This document shows, one piece after another, positions 36,022 through 47,400 of a DNA stretch of 64,000 bases. The position numbers and the translations under genes are program-made. The stretch lies in the NCBI GenBank assembly GCA_030522415.1, contig CM060108.1, forward strand, positions 37,532,256 through 37,596,255. The letters run 5' to 3'. Within the stretch, counting starts at the first letter, position 1. Each line of letters begins with the position of its first letter. The DNA comes from Channallabes apus. Lineage: Eukaryota > Chordata > Actinopteri > Siluriformes > Clariidae. Under the pieces are notes generated by a model. That model saw nothing but the letters and a program-made list of their open reading frames with translations, was not told where the DNA came from and did not search any database.

Positions 36022-37228
36022 CACTACCAGCCAAAAATTTGGACACATCTTCTTATTCAATTACATGCAGCACTCCATCACTCTCCTTCTTAGACAAACA
36101 GCTTTTACAGTACATAACCTAGAATAGTGTTTGGGGTCATTGTCCAGTTGGAAAACTAATGATGGCAGACAGGATGGCATGTCACTGCAAAATGCTGGTG
36201 GTAGCCATGCTGTTTAAGTGTGCCCTCAATTTTAAGTCACCAACAGTGTCAACAGCAAAGCACCCTCACACCATCACACCTCCTCCTCACTGCTCCACAG
36301 TGGGAACCACACATTCAGGATCCTTCGTTCACCCTTTCTATTTCTAACAAAGACATAGTGGTTAGAACAAACAATCTCAAATTTTAACTAATCAGAGCAA
36401 AAGACCACTTATTCCACTTATCTAATGCCCATTTTTTTTGTTTTTCTTGGTCATTGTCTCTTCTGCTTGCTGTTTTTCCAAAGTAATGGTTTCTTTGCCG
36501 CAATTTGACCGGCCAGATTCACACAGTCTCCTCTGAACAGTGGATGTTGAAATACGTTTTTCAGTCCAAGAAGCATTTATGTGGGGTCTATGCTAAGATG
36601 CTGTAAATCAGAATCTGTTCCCACTTTTTCTCTGCACAAGACAATTGATTGCCTAAGCACATTAAGAATGTAAGAAATGACACAATTTACCTTTTGACAA
36701 AGCACATCTGTGAATTGAAAATCATTCCAGGTGACTACCTCATTTAGTTAAGCCATTATTTGTCACACATACATTACAGGACAGTGAAATTCTTTCTTAT
36801 CCCAGCATAATTGGAGTCAGAGCGCAGGGTCAACCATGATACAACACCCCTGGAGCAGATAGGCCCAAGGGCTCAACAATGGCAACCTGGTGGAACTGAG
36901 GATCAAACCATTAATCTTCTAATCAGTAACTCATTGCTTTAGCCTTCTGAGCTACCACTGCCCCGGAGTGTCAGGGGAGATCATGAACAGAGACCCCCAC
37001 TATCAGAAATTATGCAGTTGAGATTCCCACATTTGCAAGGGTCAGCACAACCTGAATCTGACATGCGGGAATGTCATGAGTGTGCCAAGCTGTCATCAAA
37101 GTTAAAATTAGCTACTTTGGACATTCTAAGATTATAAAACATATCTTGGTGTTAATTATAAAACAAAACAAAACAAAACAAAAAAAAACACTGAAGGTGA
37201 AGGCGTGTCCAAACCTTTGACTGCCGTG
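36022..37228 (-). mobile_element. Decayed Tc1-like transposon with nested SINE
   Basis: Ends CACTACCAGCCAAAAATTTG and GTGTCCAAACCTTTGACTGC form inverted repeats, with TA on both sides (36020-36021 and 37229-37230). The - strand holds broken transposase pieces, for example the CAACTGGACAATGACCCC (QLDNDP) box at 36137-36154. A SINE interrupts it at about 36753-36964. Confidence 0.8.
36753..36964 (-). repeat. SINE family 2 copy
   Basis: Matches 57558-57794: ATTATTTGTCACACATACAT...CAGTGAAATTC...AACACCCCTGGAGCAGATAG...GAGCTACCACTGCCCC. The tRNA-like head is at the right end on the - strand and is decayed. Confidence 0.75.
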
Positions 37229-37230
37229 TA

Positions 37231-38039
37231 CAGTAGGTTTTGGTCAGAAAAGGAAGGAAGAATTGAGGAAAACAGGTGTTTATATTGAGATTAATATGTC
37301 ATACTCCAATCAGCTTTTCAAAAATCAACTATCTGTTTTTGAAAAAGCTTAATTTTTCAATAACTTAACCTAATTCATGAAATAATATGCCTTTGGATAC
37401 TTATGCAATGTATTGTCAGTCCAAAATCATATATGTTTGCAAAAGGGAAAAATTACCTTTTTATACAAGTGTTCCTTATATACACTTATATACATGATCA
37501 ATCTTTAATGCTTTCCTCTGAAACACTGTGCTTTATTCATACACTTTACATGCCACAATTAATTTTTTATAAGGGTAATCGAGTTAAAACTAAAATGGGT
37601 CATATTTCCCTTCTGCTATTTTTCATCTGCTTCTCCTGCTCAAAGAAAAGCTTTTCACTGTAAACACATGCATGGGTGTCAGACAGTGCTAGACAACATT
37701 TTTCAGAACAAAGTACTTAATGCAGATGAGGAGATGTGACTGAGTAAGGTATCCATTAGCAAACTTTTAAAAATCCTGTCTAAATCCTGACGTGTGAAAA
37801 CAGTTACAGTTACTTGTATCACTTTTGTAGACACAAATTAAGGCTTTGTTACATACGATGCAAATGCAGTGCAAAGTCTTTTTTTTTTTTTGAGCCTCTT
37901 CAGGACAATAGACAGTTATGATGAACTGGTATAGGGCTGCAGGGAAAAGTTGTAGTTGAATGATCACAGTTAGGGGACATACAAAAAAATGCAGTATGTG
38001 TACATCATAAATGCTTGCATTTCATTTATTCATTCATAT
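37231..38039. other. Intergenic, no feature seen
   Basis: AT-rich, no supported gene. Confidence 0.5.
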
Positions 38040-38145
38040 TCTAAAATAAACTAGTCCTATACAGTGTTGCAGGGGCCTGGCACCTATCTCAGGAGACTTT
38101 GAGCATGAAGCGAGGTATACATTGGACAGGGTGCCAATCCATCAC
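38040..38145 (-). repeat. SINE family 1 tail fragment
   Basis: Contains CAGGAGACTTTGAGCATGAA and ATTGGACAGGGTGCCAATCC, matching 19370-19436. Confidence 0.7.
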
Positions 38146-40960
38146 AGTGTGTTTGCTTTTAATGGATATTTCTATTTCTGTAAATCTCATAAAACACACA
38201 AGATTATTCATTACTTAGTGAGTAGTGTAAATGTTGAAAAAAGTGCCTGTGTAACTGTCTACTCGTTGTCACTGCTAAACATCTATAGCTCATCTGATTA
38301 CATAGTTAAAATACTGAAAACAAAACAACAAGTTTTCAAAACGGGCATACATTGTCTCTTCTAGGTATAGATTTAAAACATGCTCATATACTGTACAAAG
38401 TAGAAGACTGTGGCTCCAAAAAAGTACTACTCCGGCCCCCTCTGCTGATCATAATGTGTAGACATTGTTTAGACCTAAATAGCTACAAATTGCACTCTTT
38501 TCCTTTCTAATAGTTTTATTTGCTCTTTCATGTTTTGTTTTGATTTTCTTTCACTTTATCTTCCCCTAAATCTGCTAATCAATCTGTGTTGTAAAAAAAA
38601 AAATCCATAAATTACCCATAATTAATTAATATAATAATTACATACATACATAATTACAGTAATACCACTGGATTGAGTGTTTCATTGGCTTTCACCCATG
38701 CAAGAGGGAAGATGGCAGTATTAATTTGAAACATCTTGGGCAAGAAATACGTTCCTTGAAGACATTTATTCTGATCCAATGATTCTGATTTCCATATTTG
38801 CTTTGTCATGACGATTTGGAAAGATAAAGCTCTTTCTGGGTCACATAAACCCAAGTGAACATCTAGACTGGATGGACAATTTGAAGGTTTGCACCAGAAT
38901 GTCTGTTCATAGACATACTATCAATCTTATTAAGATTTGACAAAGTCCAACATTTCCTTCTTTCCTTCCTTCCTTCCTTTCTTCCTTCTTTCCTTTCCAT
39001 GCTCATGAGCCATGTGTAGTGATTGAAAGAAAATGTCATGAGTACAGATGGCAGAAAAGAAATGTCACTTTTACGATTACTGAGCTTCCTATCTCAGCAT
39101 TCTGGCAGTCTGCCTCAGAGTACAGTCATCAAATTAAGAAGAGCCACTTGAAGTGTATTGGATGCTGAGACTCCTAGACACAGGACTGTATCTCGTGACT
39201 GGCATGGGAACATCTCAGCCTGTTTGCAATGTGAATTAAATCGAAAGAAAATTTAGCGTGTACATATTGTAAACTACAGAGCTGTAAAATAGCCAATAAA
39301 GCAAATGATGATGTCTGCTAACATACAAGGGGCGTTCAAATCAGAAATTGTGGCGAAATTTCTCATGCATGAAGGCATGTAACTGAAAGACATTTACAGT
39401 ATAGTGTTGAGACTGTTAGTCACAGTAAAACATTTGAATGATAAAATATTTGCTGTGTGCCATTCAGTAAGTAGAATGCTCTGAGGAAGTTTTTCCAGGA
39501 CAATGCACAACGTTTTACTGTCCACTGCACCACTTGCTCATCAAAAGAACTTGACTGCCATTACAGGAAGTTATTGCCAAACCCAGTTTCAAAGTTATTT
39601 TCAGACCATGAAAAAATCAAGCACTAGTGAAATTCTGGGACAAGTTCATCATAACTGCGTACTGTTATCGGGCACAGTTTAAATCCCCGTTTGACTTGAA
39701 TGCCCCTCGTCGTTGGACTATGGACCAGAATATAATGGTGTTTAAACCCTAGCACCACCAAGTTGGTATGGATAGGAGCATCCGCCAAATGCCTTGATTG
39801 GATACCCACACGTTATTAATAATATGTGAAGTTACATTTCACAGCCTCCATTTTTTTAATTTCTGTTCTTTTGTTCAAAGTGTGCTTATACTCTTGGCAT
39901 AATTTATCAAAGTTGGCTGTTTGAAAACATAAACTGCATAATCATATTGTGCACAAACCTGGACATTATTATATATGCTTCTCTAATGTTGTGTGTTGTG
40001 TTGTGATGTGGTTGTATGAAATAATGTATGAAATATAATACAGTTTTAGAATCCATCATCTATTTAAGTTTGTCCATCTGACTATCCATCAGATTTATTG
40101 TGTACATTCTTGGAGGAATATGTTTGAAATTTTTCATGTTGTCTTGGGCACAGTCAAGTTTCTGTTTCTCAAAATTATGTCTTCTAAAAAAAACAACATC
40201 AGTTTGGTGGCCTTGTTTAGACCTTTATGAAACTGATATCCTGTTACATATGTGCTTATAAATCACTGCTGTATAAGCCAACATCTGTACTTTAAAGCTT
40301 AAATGACTGTAGAGGACTCACAAGTGTTTCATTTTGTTCCAAATGGACAAGTTAATGGACAAGTATTAATTATTTCCAATGAAAATATGCTCTGCATTCA
40401 CAGTGAATTATTGTATGGACTATAAAAACTCTGCTCACTGTTTTTAAAACCTCTTGAATAGTAATGACATACTAAATCAGACATTCACATACCCGGTCGA
40501 GTGCCAAAACCCTACATTAGAAAATCCATTATTCAAATGAGTTATTAACCACTGATAGAAATAACATATTGAATCCACTTTGAACTGAATGGAAGTGGTT
40601 TAAAAGGCCTATAACTACCAAGAGTGTTGTGAGGCTTGGATTTCAAACAATGTCCCAACAAAGTAAGTTTTAGATGTATCAAAAAGGGAGCAGATATGCA
40701 TTCAGATATGCAATCCGAAGTGCCAATTAATTTACTACTTCATTCCTCTAAATGCAATAAAAGAGAGACTGACTAAATAGCTAAAAGTTGGAATATGATT
40801 CATTATTGCATTGACAAAAAACACAAATTACTGTATACTTTGTTCTCAGTTAATTATTTGATGTTAATAAATGGTTTTTTATTAAGTTTCTGAGTGAAAT
40901 CATGTTGTATGGGTATAGGAATTGCCTCAACCTTCTAATTTAAAATAAATTAACAGATCT
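38146..40960. other. Intergenic, no gene seen
   Basis: A CTTTC/TTCC pyrimidine run lies at 38955-38998. At 39325 GGGGCGTTCAAATCAGAAAT may be the end of a mariner-like fragment, but I could not find its partner. Confidence 0.5.
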
Positions 40961-41286
40961 CACTCACTCACTCACCTTCGATACCACTTTATCCTGTGTT
41001 CAGGGTCGCGGGGACCTGGGGTCTATCCCAGGAGACTTAGGACACGAGGCAGGGTACACCCTGGACAGGGTGCCAATCCATCTCAGGGCACACACATAGT
41101 ACACACACTCATTCACACACTATGGGCAATTTGGGAACGCCAATTAGCCTAACTGTGGAAGGAAGCCAGAGTACCCAAAGGAAACCCACCAAGCACGGGG
41201 AGAACATGCAAACTCCATGCACACAGAGATGGGAATCGAGCCCGGACCCTGGAGGTGCAAGGCGACAGTGCTAACCACTACACCAT
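40961..41286 (-). repeat. SINE family 1 copy
   Basis: Same layout as 19315-19676, with the - strand tRNA-like head at the right end (CTAACCACTACACCA on +). A segment with the TGCATGTCTTTGG motif is missing. Confidence 0.8.
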
Positions 41287-43142
41287 CTCTAAATGAACAG
41301 ATACTAAATTAAAATAATAGTTACCTTAATGGACAATTTAATGGACTAGGCTAATGCACCCATGCATTTAAAGCAAATTTGCTATTTAATTGCATGTTAT
41401 ATTCACCTAAGTGATGCGTTTGCCTTAAATCTAACAATGTGGTCTTTGAAAGGCGAATAAAAACGATGTATTTTACAGCGTGAATGATAAGTGCTGCTTT
41501 TCTTTACAAACATCCAAATAGTCTCCCTGCTGAGATGTAGCTACATGCCAGTGAAAAGTAAATGCTATGAACGAGCACTTTCTGATGCTCAGGCAGTTTG
41601 ATTTGACAGGCCGCCTGGTGTAAAAGTATGGTAAACGGATATCTGTCACACAGGCATCAGTCACAGGCCTCAATTACTGCTGATTACATGTGAGTGTCTT
41701 GCTTCTTGTCATGTCTGTCTGTGTGTCCAGTGACAGAGATTTCCATTTCCCAACTTTGCTTCTGACACTGAATGGGACTCTTTCAAATGAAACATTGGAA
41801 ATCATAATTTACCTGTCACCACAACAGTGGACACCCAGCAAGAGACCACTTTGCCACAGGGCTAATGGCAAGTCCTTTTATATTTATTTTGCTTCTAAAG
41901 GCTTCTGCTGTGTTTGAATGAATTGTATAATAAAACATCATTACCTCCTCTTGAAGTCCTGCACAGGTGGTAAGCTCTGTGAACTAAATTCAGTAAATTG
42001 TGTCGTTTGCTAACCTGATCCTATCTTATTCAACTTTCTTAAATAAAGAAGTTGAAAATTAGAATCTAATCAATTAATTAAGCCTTAAGTCTGTTAGATA
42101 TTTGAGTTTTCAAGTTCACATTATATGTGCATTTATACTTCAAGAAATATAAATACATATATTCAAAATGCAAGTTTTCAGACCCTGATCTTTTCAGTTA
42201 CAAAAACTAATTGAAATAAGTTCTTAGAATATCATCAGTGGTTTAATTGTGTCAACAGGTAATTTTCAGTTAATAAAAATAATGGTTCCTCCTTTACATT
42301 ATACCACAATAAAAAATATTTGCTTTGCATATTAACAATACACATTCAATTCCTAATAGTATGGAACATAGATCTATCTAGCTCATGGAGCAAAAGTAAC
42401 AAAAACATGCAAAACTACTTTTACATTTACTATTTTTCAGTTAGAATGTATGACCGAAAAAGTACAATGACTGATTTAGCATGATCCACCTAAATAATAC
42501 ATTTTCACAAGTGGCTCTTTATTTTAATGTTTCTTTTGACATTCTATGAAATATTATGTACAAATATATTGACTGCAGTTAGCAAGTGGTTACCTACAGT
42601 ACAGTCATACCATATGTCCAAAAGTATGTGGACATCTGATCATTATACCCCTATGCAAGCTTTCTACAATGCTTTTGACACAAAATTAGAAGCACATATA
42701 AATATATAAAGAACAAAGAAGATTCATCTAATAGTTCCATCATCAACATATTTAGATGTTGAAAGATGGTATGCTTAAAAATAGGAAACAAGTGTGCTTC
42801 TCTAGCACTGAAACATGAAACTACACATTTTCACACTGGAAGTACTCACATAATCACTGATCATTTTACACCGTCAAAAAAATACTAAATTCCTGAAATT
42901 AGTACAGCAATACAGTAGTTAATTCCAGATAGCATATCATTGGGGAGCAATGACTACATCTATGTTCTAATTTCGTTAAGATTAGAATTTTACGGTCCTG
43001 TAAAATTAAGATCACAATGGAGCCAGCAGATGTCGCAGTGACTCTACCATGTCACTATGTTAACCCATCAGAGTTTGTGTCCATACAACTGACACTGTGT
43101 TTTCATTTAATTGACTATTTGCTATAAGGTATTATTTGCTGT
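41287..43142. other. Intergenic, no gene seen
   Basis: At 42603-42665, CATATGTCCAAAAGTATGTG resembles the end of a dispersed DNA transposon. A related end in inverse orientation occurs at about 58625-58665. No exons were found. Confidence 0.5.
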
Positions 43143-43762
43143 TTGACAAATATGACATGCAATCTGAGATGCCTACTTCTAAAGCTTGATGTTCTCTACC
43201 ACTCTGCCATCCGGTTTATATCAAAAGCTCCTTTCAAAACTCATCACTGTACCCTGTACTCTTCTCTCAACTGGTCTTCATTGTATACCTGCCGCAAAAT
43301 CCATTGGTATATGGTCATTTACAAAACTCTCCTCGGTTTGTACCCTCCTTACTTACAAGAACTGTTGCACTCTTTTTCTTCTGGGTATAACACTCGTTCT
43401 GCTAACCTGATTCAGCTGACAGTTCCTAAGGCTTCTTCTGCATTTGGCCTGTCGTCTTTTCAGAACGCTGCTGCTAGAGATTGGAATGACCTGCAAAAAA
43501 CGTTAAAACTGGACAATCTCATTCCTAAGTCTGTTTTTCATTCTCGGATCTCAGCTCACTTTAAAGACGTCTGTAGCTGTTATTTAGACTAGCTGCTCTT
43601 ATTCATTGCTGCTCCACTCTTCACATGTTTGTATATGTGTATGTACAGTATGTGTATGTGTGTGTGTATGTATGTATGTACATGTATGTATGTATGTGCA
43701 TATGCTTGTACATGTGTGTGTATATATATGTGCATGTGTGCATATGTATGTGTATGTATGTA

Positions 43763-43852
<90 letters not shown>

Positions 43853-44065
43853 TTAATATGTAACTTATTTTCTGTTCTTTGCTTTAATTTTAATTAAAAA
43901 AAAATTCATAATTTCGTTTATATTTCTTAAAATGTTTTATTTTTTTATCAGTTCCCCTACTTCCCCCAAAAGGCTCAGCCTTTGCCAGGCCACAGTTGTA
44001 AATAAGAAACCTGTTCTTAATCTGTCTTGCCTGGTTAAATAAAGGTAAATAAAATAAAATAAAAA
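43143..44065 (+). mobile_element. LINE 3' end with reverse-transcriptase C-terminal coding
   Basis: A 149-residue open frame (43143-43592) contains LDVLYHSAIRFISKAPF, LNWSSLYTCRK, MVIYKTLLGLYPPYL and AARDWNDLQKTLKLD, the C-terminal region of a fish non-LTR retrotransposon reverse transcriptase. The 5' end is truncated. The 3' UTR holds TG/TA/ATT microsatellites and ends in CTTGCCTGGTTAAATAAAGG followed by an AAATA tail, a common LINE 3' end. The exact clade is not assigned. Confidence 0.8.
43640..43855. repeat. TG/TATG, (TA)n and (ATT)n compound microsatellite
   Basis: TATG-rich blocks, then (TA)n at about 43767-43813, a T run and (ATT)n. It lies inside the LINE 3' UTR. Confidence 0.9.
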
Positions 44066-44260
44066 TAAAAGATGTGTTGTTTAATTTAAATTTGTTAAAC
44101 AGACAGTTAAACATTTGCAAACTGAGAAAATTGAGAACTCTTTAGATCATCATAGAGGGAAGTATGTCTCTCTATGTACTTTTAATGCTCCTTCTTTAAA
44201 GTTAATTCTGAAATTTCCTTTCAAATATAAAGTAGAAAACAATTACTTGCATAGTACTCA

Positions 44261-44266
44261 TTTATT
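44261..44266 (-). terminator. Candidate poly(A) signal of the giant GIMAP gene
   Basis: TTTATT on + is AATAAA on -, about 140 nt after the TGA at 44404-44406 and about 200 bp before the LINE remnant. Confidence 0.5.
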
Positions 44267-44403
44267 GATTAACAAACAAGGAAAAGTTAAAAAAAAAAAT
44301 CACATAAAAACCCATAGAATACCTTAAAATTACAAGTTTTTACAAAAGTTTGCCATTTGGTCACATATTTAAGCTGTTGTCATTATGGTGGCAATAATGT
44401 CAG

Positions 44404-47400
44404 TCACTGTGCTTGGTAATAATGTCCATGGTTTGCTGCCACCATCTCATAAATCATGTCCAAAAACTCTCCTACATGAGCTTCCCTGTGTCTGTTATCC
44501 AGTACATGATATCTTCCGCCACATTTTTGTATGAGCCATTCCAAGTCGCTGTTTCTCTTTATGTGTTGTTGTCCACTTTCTCCAAGAGCCTCTGCCCATG
44601 TAAACAGAACAACAGTATGCTTCCATGCAGCATCTCCCAGCATGGCCATTGTATATTCCACTGCACTTTTGTACTGTCCTGTGAAGGTTAAATAAGCAGG
44701 CAGGAGAAGAACAAAGGCATGAGGGCCAGGTTTGCACAATGAAACACTGCGTATAAGATCCTTTTGAAAAGTCATATTTAGATCTCTAGAACATCTCCAT
44801 TTTATCCCATGGGGCTCCACAACCAGTAACGGCTTGCCAGATATGTGTCCTCTCCATGGCTTGCCAACCTCGACATCTTGCCCCAGGATGGTGCGTATGG
44901 CTGTCTGATGAGATGACCAAGCTTCTCCGATGAGCATCAGCTTGAGTTCAGAAAGTTGGTAGACTATGCCTAGAGTCACTTGGCCATCAGACCCATCTGA
45001 CTCAAAGAATTCCTCAATTTCATCCTCTTTAGTGTTTAGTGTTATTTTGTCTTCAATCTGGCAAGATAGTACCTCATTCCCAAGCTCACTGTTGGTGATT
45101 TCAGATATTGAAGCCATTTCCAAACTTTGATCATCCTCTACTGCACTGCTATTTCCATTTTCTCTATCACATGTTCTATTATTAATCCCTATATCTTGAT
45201 ACATTGTTTCATTGTTCCATGTCTGTATTATATTGGATGCTGTCCTTTGGTTCCATGGTTGAAAATCAGGACTGGGATTACTGTTGATCATTTTAAGCTC
45301 CATGTTGTAAAGATACTTCCCCCACTTTTCCAGTTGCTCTGATTTCATCTTCAACATTTGTTTCTCAATGTTCATTTCACGTTTCTGGTTCTCTACTTCA
45401 GCAGTATGAGTATCTAAATAGTTCTTCCTGGATTCAAGTGTTATCTTTAGTTCATTCAGCTCTTGTTCTGTTTTCTTGAATGCTTGATTTCTCAACTTTA
45501 GATCGATTTCTTGTTTTTCCATGTTGTGCTCCTTAATTTCCAATTCTTTATATAAGTTATTTAGGTCTTGTTCCTTATTTGTGACATTATGCTCTCTGAT
45601 TCCAAATTCTTTTTCCAGTTCACATAACTCTTGCTGTTTTGTTTCTATGGAACATTTTGTCTCTTCTATAATTTCTTGTTTTTTCTTGATATCATTCATC
45701 ATACTGTCATTTTCATCTTTATTCATTTGTACCTCGCCTTCCCTTTTCTGGACAATTATCTCTCTCTTGTCCAAATATATTTCTGCACTCCTAATATTTT
45801 GTTCTCTTTTCTGAAACTCATCCTCCTTCTTAGCCAGTTCTTGCTCCCTCTTTGCTAAGGTACTTCTGAAATCTTCTAATTCACTTTGCCATTTTTCAGT
45901 CATCTCCTTTTGCTGGTTGCTCAAAAGTTGCTGCTGGATTGGCTCGACCTCATGATTTTTGCCCAGTAGCTCCTGGTCTTCTAGTTCTTTGTGGACAAAC
46001 TCCTGTTCTTTTTTATGAAGTTCATTTGACCTCTGTAGCAGATCATATTCCTTATTAGTTAGTTCAGCTTGCCATTTTTCATTATCTAGTTTGCTTTTTT
46101 CCAGTTCCTGTGCCCTGACTTTACACATCTCCTCAGAATTCAGTAGCTTCTGCTCAATTTTCTTTAATTCTTTTTCTCTATTTTCTAGATTCTCTTTGTG
46201 AGTCTCCAAGTCTTTCTTTTCTTTTTGAAGAGTGTGCTGTTTTGTCAAAACTTCATCATGCATTGTCATCAGTTCTTGTTCTTTTGCTTCAAGCTGTTGC
46301 TTAATGTTTTCAATTTCTCTTTCCTCCTTTTCAGAAAATTCTCTTTGTGCCTTCTCCTTTGTTTCCAGTATTTTCTCTGCAGCCTCATAATTCTCATATT
46401 TCTTGGCAATTTGTTTTTCCTTCATATCTAATTCCTTTTCTCTATTGTTACATTCTTGCTCTCTTTTTTCAAGCATGTCTTTAATACTCCTCAGTTCTTG
46501 TTCTCGCTTTGCCAACCCATGTTTGATAGTCTCGAATTCATTTTCTAATTGATCAGTTTCAGCTGCCTGGATTTTTTGCTTGCACAATAACTCATGCTCA
46601 CGTTCTTCCATTTCCTTATTTGTTTCTAACATATTTTGGTATTTAATCTGAAGGTCGTGTTCTCTCTGGACAAGCTCCTGTTCTTTTTCATGAAGTTCAT
46701 TTGATTTCTGAAGCAGATCATATTCTTTATTATTTAGTTCAGCTTGACATTTTTCATTATCTAGTTTGCTGTTCTCCAGTTCCTGTGTCTTGACTTTACA
46801 TAGCTCATCAGAATTCAGTAGCTCTTGCTCGATTTTCTTAAATTCTCTTTCTTTGTTATCCAGATTTTCTCTGAGACTCTCCAAGTCTTTCTTTTCTTTT
46901 TCAAGATTACTTTGTTGTATGAAAATTTCATCCTGCATTGTTGTCAGTTGCTTTTCTTTCTCTTCAAGCTGTTGCTTAATGTTTTCAATTTCCTTTTCAT
47001 GCTTTTCAGAAAATTCTCTTTGTGCCTTCTTCTTTGTTTCCAGTATTTTCTCTGCAGCCTCAAAATCCTCATATTTCTTGGCAATTTGTTTTTCCTTCAT
47101 ATCTAATTCTTTTTGTTTATCATTACATTCTTGCTCTCTTTTATCAAGCATGTCTTTAATACTCCTCAGTTCTTGGTATTTGATCTGATGCTCCTGCTCT
47201 TTTTTCTGAAAGTCAGCTGATCTTTGGATCAGGCTACATTCCTTGGTAGTTAGTTCTGCTTGTTGGTTTTCAATGACTTGCTTGTTTTGCTCCAGTGCCT
47301 GCATGCTCTTTGACAGGTCTTGAATCTTGTCCTCATATAACTGCTCTGTCTCTAGTAACTGCTGTTCTCTTTTCCTGAATTCCTCATCTCTGATGTCTAG

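Noticed and set aside
39325..39700. Mariner-like element starting GGGGCGTTCAAATC
   Set aside because: Only one possible end and a few weak coding fragments were found. No partner terminus was located, so it is not called as a feature.
24910..43142. Search for CRISPR-like arrays, operons, phage or bacterial features
   Set aside because: None seen. The DNA is eukaryotic and the regularly spaced repeats are microsatellites or transposon parts.
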